Positions 61,194 through 64,000 of a DNA stretch of 64,000 bases are shown piece after piece. The first letter of the stretch is position 1. Each line of letters begins with the position of its first letter. The notes under the pieces are model-generated. The model did no database searches. It was not told the origin of the DNA and saw only the letters and a program-made list of their open reading frames with translations. This DNA is from Acidobacteriota bacterium. GTDB lineage: Bacteria; Acidobacteriota; Terriglobia; Bryobacterales; Bryobacteraceae. The DNA lies in contig JAPKYZ010000097.1 of the NCBI GenBank assembly GCA_026394055.1, forward strand, positions 1 to 64,000, in the 5' to 3' direction. The position numbers were made by a program, and so were the translations under genes.

Positions 61194-62126
61194 ATGCATG
61201 AGGACTTTGGCACACCACACACCCAAGATGAAAAAGTAGAGAGCCTGCTCCATCTCTACATTGATGGCGGCCTTCCACGCCGCGAAATGTTCCGGCGCCT
61301 GACGCGCCTGGTGGGCGGGACGGCGGCGGCGATGGCCACGCTGGAAACTGCCGGTCTGGCGCAGGTGAATCCGGGGGCCTGTCCCGCGGGCATCAAGGTG
61401 GCAGAGAATGACCCGGCCGTCCAGTGGCAGGACGTTACCTTCCCGGGGGATGCGGGTGCCGTGCGCGGGCTGCTGGCGCGGCCGGCCAATCAAACGGTCG
61501 CGCAACCGGGCATCATCGTGATCCACGAGAATCGCGGTTTGGTGGAACACATCCGCGACGTGACACGCCGTTTTGCCAAGGCCGGGTTTGTGGCCTTGGG
61601 GATCGATTTGCTGTCTCGCCAAGGTGGGACGGCGGCTTTCGCCGACGACACGGCTCGGGTGGCGGCCTACGGGCGGACGTTGGCGCCGGATCGCTATAAC
61701 GACATCTACTCCGCCATCGACTATCTGAAGGTGCAGCCGATGGTGGTGTGGGACCGGATTGGCGCGATTGGCTTCTGCGCCGGAGGCGGCAATGTCTACT
61801 ACGGCGCCTTCTGGAAGATGCCGCTCCAGGCGGCGGTCTCTTTCTACGGCCCTTTGCCGACGCCGCTGCCGCCTGCTGAGAATCTGTCGTTCCCCTTGCT
61901 GAATATCTTTTCCGAGACCGACCGCGGCCAAGCCAACCGCATTCCAGAACTGGCCACCGCGTTGGTCAACTCACGCATCAACTTCGGCCTGCACCTTTAC
62001 AAGGGCACCGGGCACGGCTTCCACAACGACACCAGCCCCATCTACGATCCGGTGGCCGCCTGCGATGCGTGGGCCAAGTCGCTTGAGTTCTTGAATACTC
62101 ACTTGCGGGCGCCCCGTACGGCGTAG
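61194..62126 (+). CDS. Dienelactone hydrolase family protein
   Basis: A 310-residue alpha/beta hydrolase of the DLH type. The nucleophile is C195 in IGFCAGGGN and E112 of HENRG is the usual partner; a histidine follows in GTGHGFHND. An N-terminal extension (about 1-56) with MFRRLTRLVGGTAAA resembles a Tat-type or other export signal. Such proteins act on aromatic lactones but often have other ester substrates. Confidence 0.86.
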   Translation: MHEDFGTPHTQDEKVESLLHLYIDGGLPRREMFRRLTRLVGGTAAAMATLETAGLAQVNPGACPAGIKVAENDPAVQWQDVTFPGDAGAVRGLLARPANQTVAQPGIIVIHENRGLVEHIRDVTRRFAKAGFVALGIDLLSRQGGTAAFADDTARVAAYGRTLAPDRYNDIYSAIDYLKVQPMVVWDRIGAIGFCAGGGNVYYGAFWKMPLQAAVSFYGPLPTPLPPAENLSFPLLNIFSETDRGQANRIPELATALVNSRINFGLHLYKGTGHGFHNDTSPIYDPVAACDAWAKSLEFLNTHLRAPRTA

Positions 62127-62141
62127 GCGGCCCATCGGGCG

Positions 62142-63299
62142 CTAGAAGTACGCGATCCACCCGCCCCGGCGGGTCGCCTTCAATCGCCCGAACCAGACGC
62201 ACAGCGGATACATTGCCGCGACCACCGCGATCCAGACGGCGTAAACCGTCCAGAGTGGGTAGCCGTAATCGGCCGGGTAACCACTGGGGCGTCCCTGCAG
62301 CAGGAAGGTCACCTGGCCATACCGGAACCACGCGAAGGGGAACGTCAGCAGCTGCACCAGTAGCATGTGTCCCAGAAAGTAGAACAGCGGCACCCGGCCA
62401 ATCGTGGCCAGCACCGCGCCGCGTCCAGAGTGGCGGTAGAACCACGCCAGCAGCAACAACGCCGGGCCCAGGGTCATCAGCAGGAAGTCGAGCGACGGCG
62501 GGTATTTGGTGCAGCGCAGGAACGACAGCACCGTCCAGACGGCCGACGGCTGTGGTGACCAGGGCTGAGGGTCACCATACAGGTTGAGGGCCCGCAGGCC
62601 GGCAAACATCAAAATCAAGCCAGCCCCCAGGCGGATCAGCACTTTGTCGCGCCGCGGCGGGTCCAGCTGCAGCACCGGGCCTAAGCAAAAGCCCGCCGCC
62701 ATCACCGCAATCCACGGAATCAGGGGGTAGCCAGCCACCACCACCACGCCCCCGATCACGAACGCCCCCTGCTGGTGGACCACTTTCCACAGGGGGTGGG
62801 GCAGAGAAACAGCATCCGCCAAGTGATGCAGCGCGATCAGGCTGAGGCTAACAGCGGCCAATAGCCGCGGGGGCAGCCGGGAGCCCACGCTGAGCGCCAC
62901 CATCGACCAGCCCAGCGCCCACAACACCGTCAGCAACACCGGGCCGCTGAAGATGTTGATGTTCAGCGCAAACCGGAGTGCCGTCAATTCCAGCAGGACC
63001 AGCCACAGCCCGCGCTTCAACAAGTAGGACGAAAGCTGGGCCGGCGAGCGTCCATTCTGGCGCCACAGGTACGCCCCGGCGCCCGCCGCAAACATAAACA
63101 CCGGCGCGCAGAAGTGCGTCATCCATCTCGTGAAGAACAGCGCCACGGTGGTTTGCCGGAGATCGTCGGGTTGAAAGCTGAAGGCGGCGTCGTGAAAGAA
63201 GTCCCGCACATGGTCCAGCGCCATGATCACCATCGCCAGGCCGCGCAGGGCATCGAGCGCGGTGATCCGGGAGGGAGTGGGGGAGGACTTGGGGTCCAC
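62142..63299 (-). CDS. DUF1624 membrane acyltransferase-like protein
   Basis: A 385-residue polytopic protein. RITALDALRGLAMVIMALDH and the following RDFFH segment form the signature of DUF1624, related to heparan-alpha-glucosaminide N-acetyltransferase. About ten hydrophobic segments follow. Start is GTG 63299, overlapping the stop of the upstream gene by one base (TAGTG). Confidence 0.85.
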   Translation of the reverse strand: MDPKSSPTPSRITALDALRGLAMVIMALDHVRDFFHDAAFSFQPDDLRQTTVALFFTRWMTHFCAPVFMFAAGAGAYLWRQNGRSPAQLSSYLLKRGLWLVLLELTALRFALNINIFSGPVLLTVLWALGWSMVALSVGSRLPPRLLAAVSLSLIALHHLADAVSLPHPLWKVVHQQGAFVIGGVVVVAGYPLIPWIAVMAAGFCLGPVLQLDPPRRDKVLIRLGAGLILMFAGLRALNLYGDPQPWSPQPSAVWTVLSFLRCTKYPPSLDFLLMTLGPALLLLAWFYRHSGRGAVLATIGRVPLFYFLGHMLLVQLLTFPFAWFRYGQVTFLLQGRPSGYPADYGYPLWTVYAVWIAVVAAMYPLCVWFGRLKATRRGGWIAYF

Positions 63300-63955
63300 T
63301 ACTGATGAGATCCCGGAGTGGCGGCGCCCGAGTGGTGTTCCCCCACGTTTCCGGGAGAATCAAACTCGAACGTTTCGCCCGCCACGCGCACGGTCAGTGT
63401 GCCCGGTCCCAGTGGCTTGCCGTCGTTGGAGTAAAAGATTGCGCCGTCGGTCGACTTGCCGGGGGCCAGTTTGGTCCGCACAAAGATCACAGCGGAGGCG
63501 GCTGCGGCGGCCTTCAACCGGGGAGAGGTCAGCTCCGTCAGCGCCTGCTGGCGCCGCTGTTCATAGCCGGTGGACGCTTTCAGGCGGTTCATTCCATAAA
63601 TTCCCGCTTCATAGTTCGTCACCAGACGAATGGCATCGTTGCGGCCCGCCCGGTCCAGCAACCCTTCAACCACACGTCCGGGGGCCGTGGCTTCAGCCGC
63701 TGGACCCTCCTTGCGGCGGTAGAGAAAATCCTCGGGCTTCACGGTCCAGCTCAACGATGAGCCGTTGGAGATCACCACCTGCAGCACGGAGTATTCGCGC
63801 ACCGCCCCGGGCAGATGGGTGAACATCACGGTGACGCCGCCGCGCGTCAGGGTCTGGAACTTCAGGCCATTGGACTCAAACTCAATGGCTTGGCCGTAGA
63901 CCCGCGCGGGCACACTCAGTGCGGCCAGCGCACAAAGAGCCCACGCATTCGACAT
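63299..63955 (-). CDS. Exported protein of unknown function
   Basis: A 218-residue protein with a signal peptide (about 1-22). The mature part is beta-rich with a FTHLPGAVREYSVLQVVISN segment and a GAIFYSNDGKPLGPGTLTVRV segment. I recognise no family. Its stop overlaps the start of the DUF1624 gene by one base, so they are probably an operon. Bases 63956-64000 hold nothing I can name. Confidence 0.7.
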   Translation of the reverse strand: MSNAWALCALAALSVPARVYGQAIEFESNGLKFQTLTRGGVTVMFTHLPGAVREYSVLQVVISNGSSLSWTVKPEDFLYRRKEGPAAEATAPGRVVEGLLDRAGRNDAIRLVTNYEAGIYGMNRLKASTGYEQRRQQALTELTSPRLKAAAAASAVIFVRTKLAPGKSTDGAIFYSNDGKPLGPGTLTVRVAGETFEFDSPGNVGEHHSGAATPGSHQ

Positions 63956-64000
63956 ACCCTCATCATATGCCCAGCGGGGCGAGGATGCCCAAATGGGGTG

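Overview
The window comes from a GC-rich bacterium, most likely an Acidobacteriota of the Solibacter/Bryobacter type (inference). The evidence is an ECF sigma factor coupled to a Ser/Thr kinase with TPR repeats, two PEP-CTERM surface proteins, many secreted hydrolases of S9, PIG-L, PQQ and dienelactone-hydrolase type, a bacillithiol gene (bshC), a frataxin, and an acidobacterial-style mraZ with a long N-terminus. Gene density is high. I saw no rRNA, tRNA, insertion sequence or CRISPR array.

Layout. 0.2-16.4 kb: a nearly complete division and cell wall (dcw) cluster on the plus strand, in the order mraZ, rsmH, ftsL-like, ftsI-PASTA, murE, murF, mraY, murD, ftsW, murG, a 64-codon unknown ORF, murC, ftsQ, ftsA, ftsZ. 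Most junctions overlap. murB and ddl are not here. 16.4-24.4 kb: a GNAT acetyltransferase, a large PIG-L deacetylase, a PIN-like toxin/antitoxin pair, an S9 peptidase, an OFA-type transporter and a lytic transglycosylase. 24.7-27.2 kb: a cNMP/CBS/DUF294 protein with a degenerate catalytic motif, coupled to a DnaQ-type exonuclease. 27.7-32.1 kb (minus strand): cyaY, hemW, ltaE and an M3 oligopeptidase. 32.2-36.7 kb: bshC, then a minus-strand run of thioredoxin-like protein, Nudix hydrolase and alpha/beta hydrolase, with a divergent IscU-like scaffold. 36.7-42.8 kb: a deiodinase-like gene remnant, RNase R, then DUF355, an epimerase-like protein, a DapA-like aldolase and O-acetylhomoserine sulfhydrylase. 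42.8-50.8 kb: a PQQ dehydrogenase divergent from the ECF sigma/kinase operon, and the PEP-CTERM genes. 50.9-64 kb: a radical-SAM maturase, a GH113-like glycosidase, a PI-PLC-like protein, a transglutaminase-like unknown, a Tat-exported enolase-superfamily enzyme, a DedA-like protein, ligA, a lipid kinase, a truncated YdjM-like protein, a dienelactone hydrolase, a DUF1624 protein and an exported unknown.

The least expected structure is non-coding. A nested palindromic repeat (24-nt units separated by 18-19-nt spacers, first unit inverted) occurs at three places: 23654-23763, 27348-27412 and 33726-33834. Each lies between the 3' ends of convergent genes. At the middle locus the palindrome is also bracketed by two diverged copies of a second, about 112-bp repeat. 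This resembles a BIME/REP-like family or a dedicated bidirectional terminator. Other points of interest are the degenerate DUF294 site, the unknown ORF between murG and murC, the deiodinase-like remnant and the transglutaminase-like protein.
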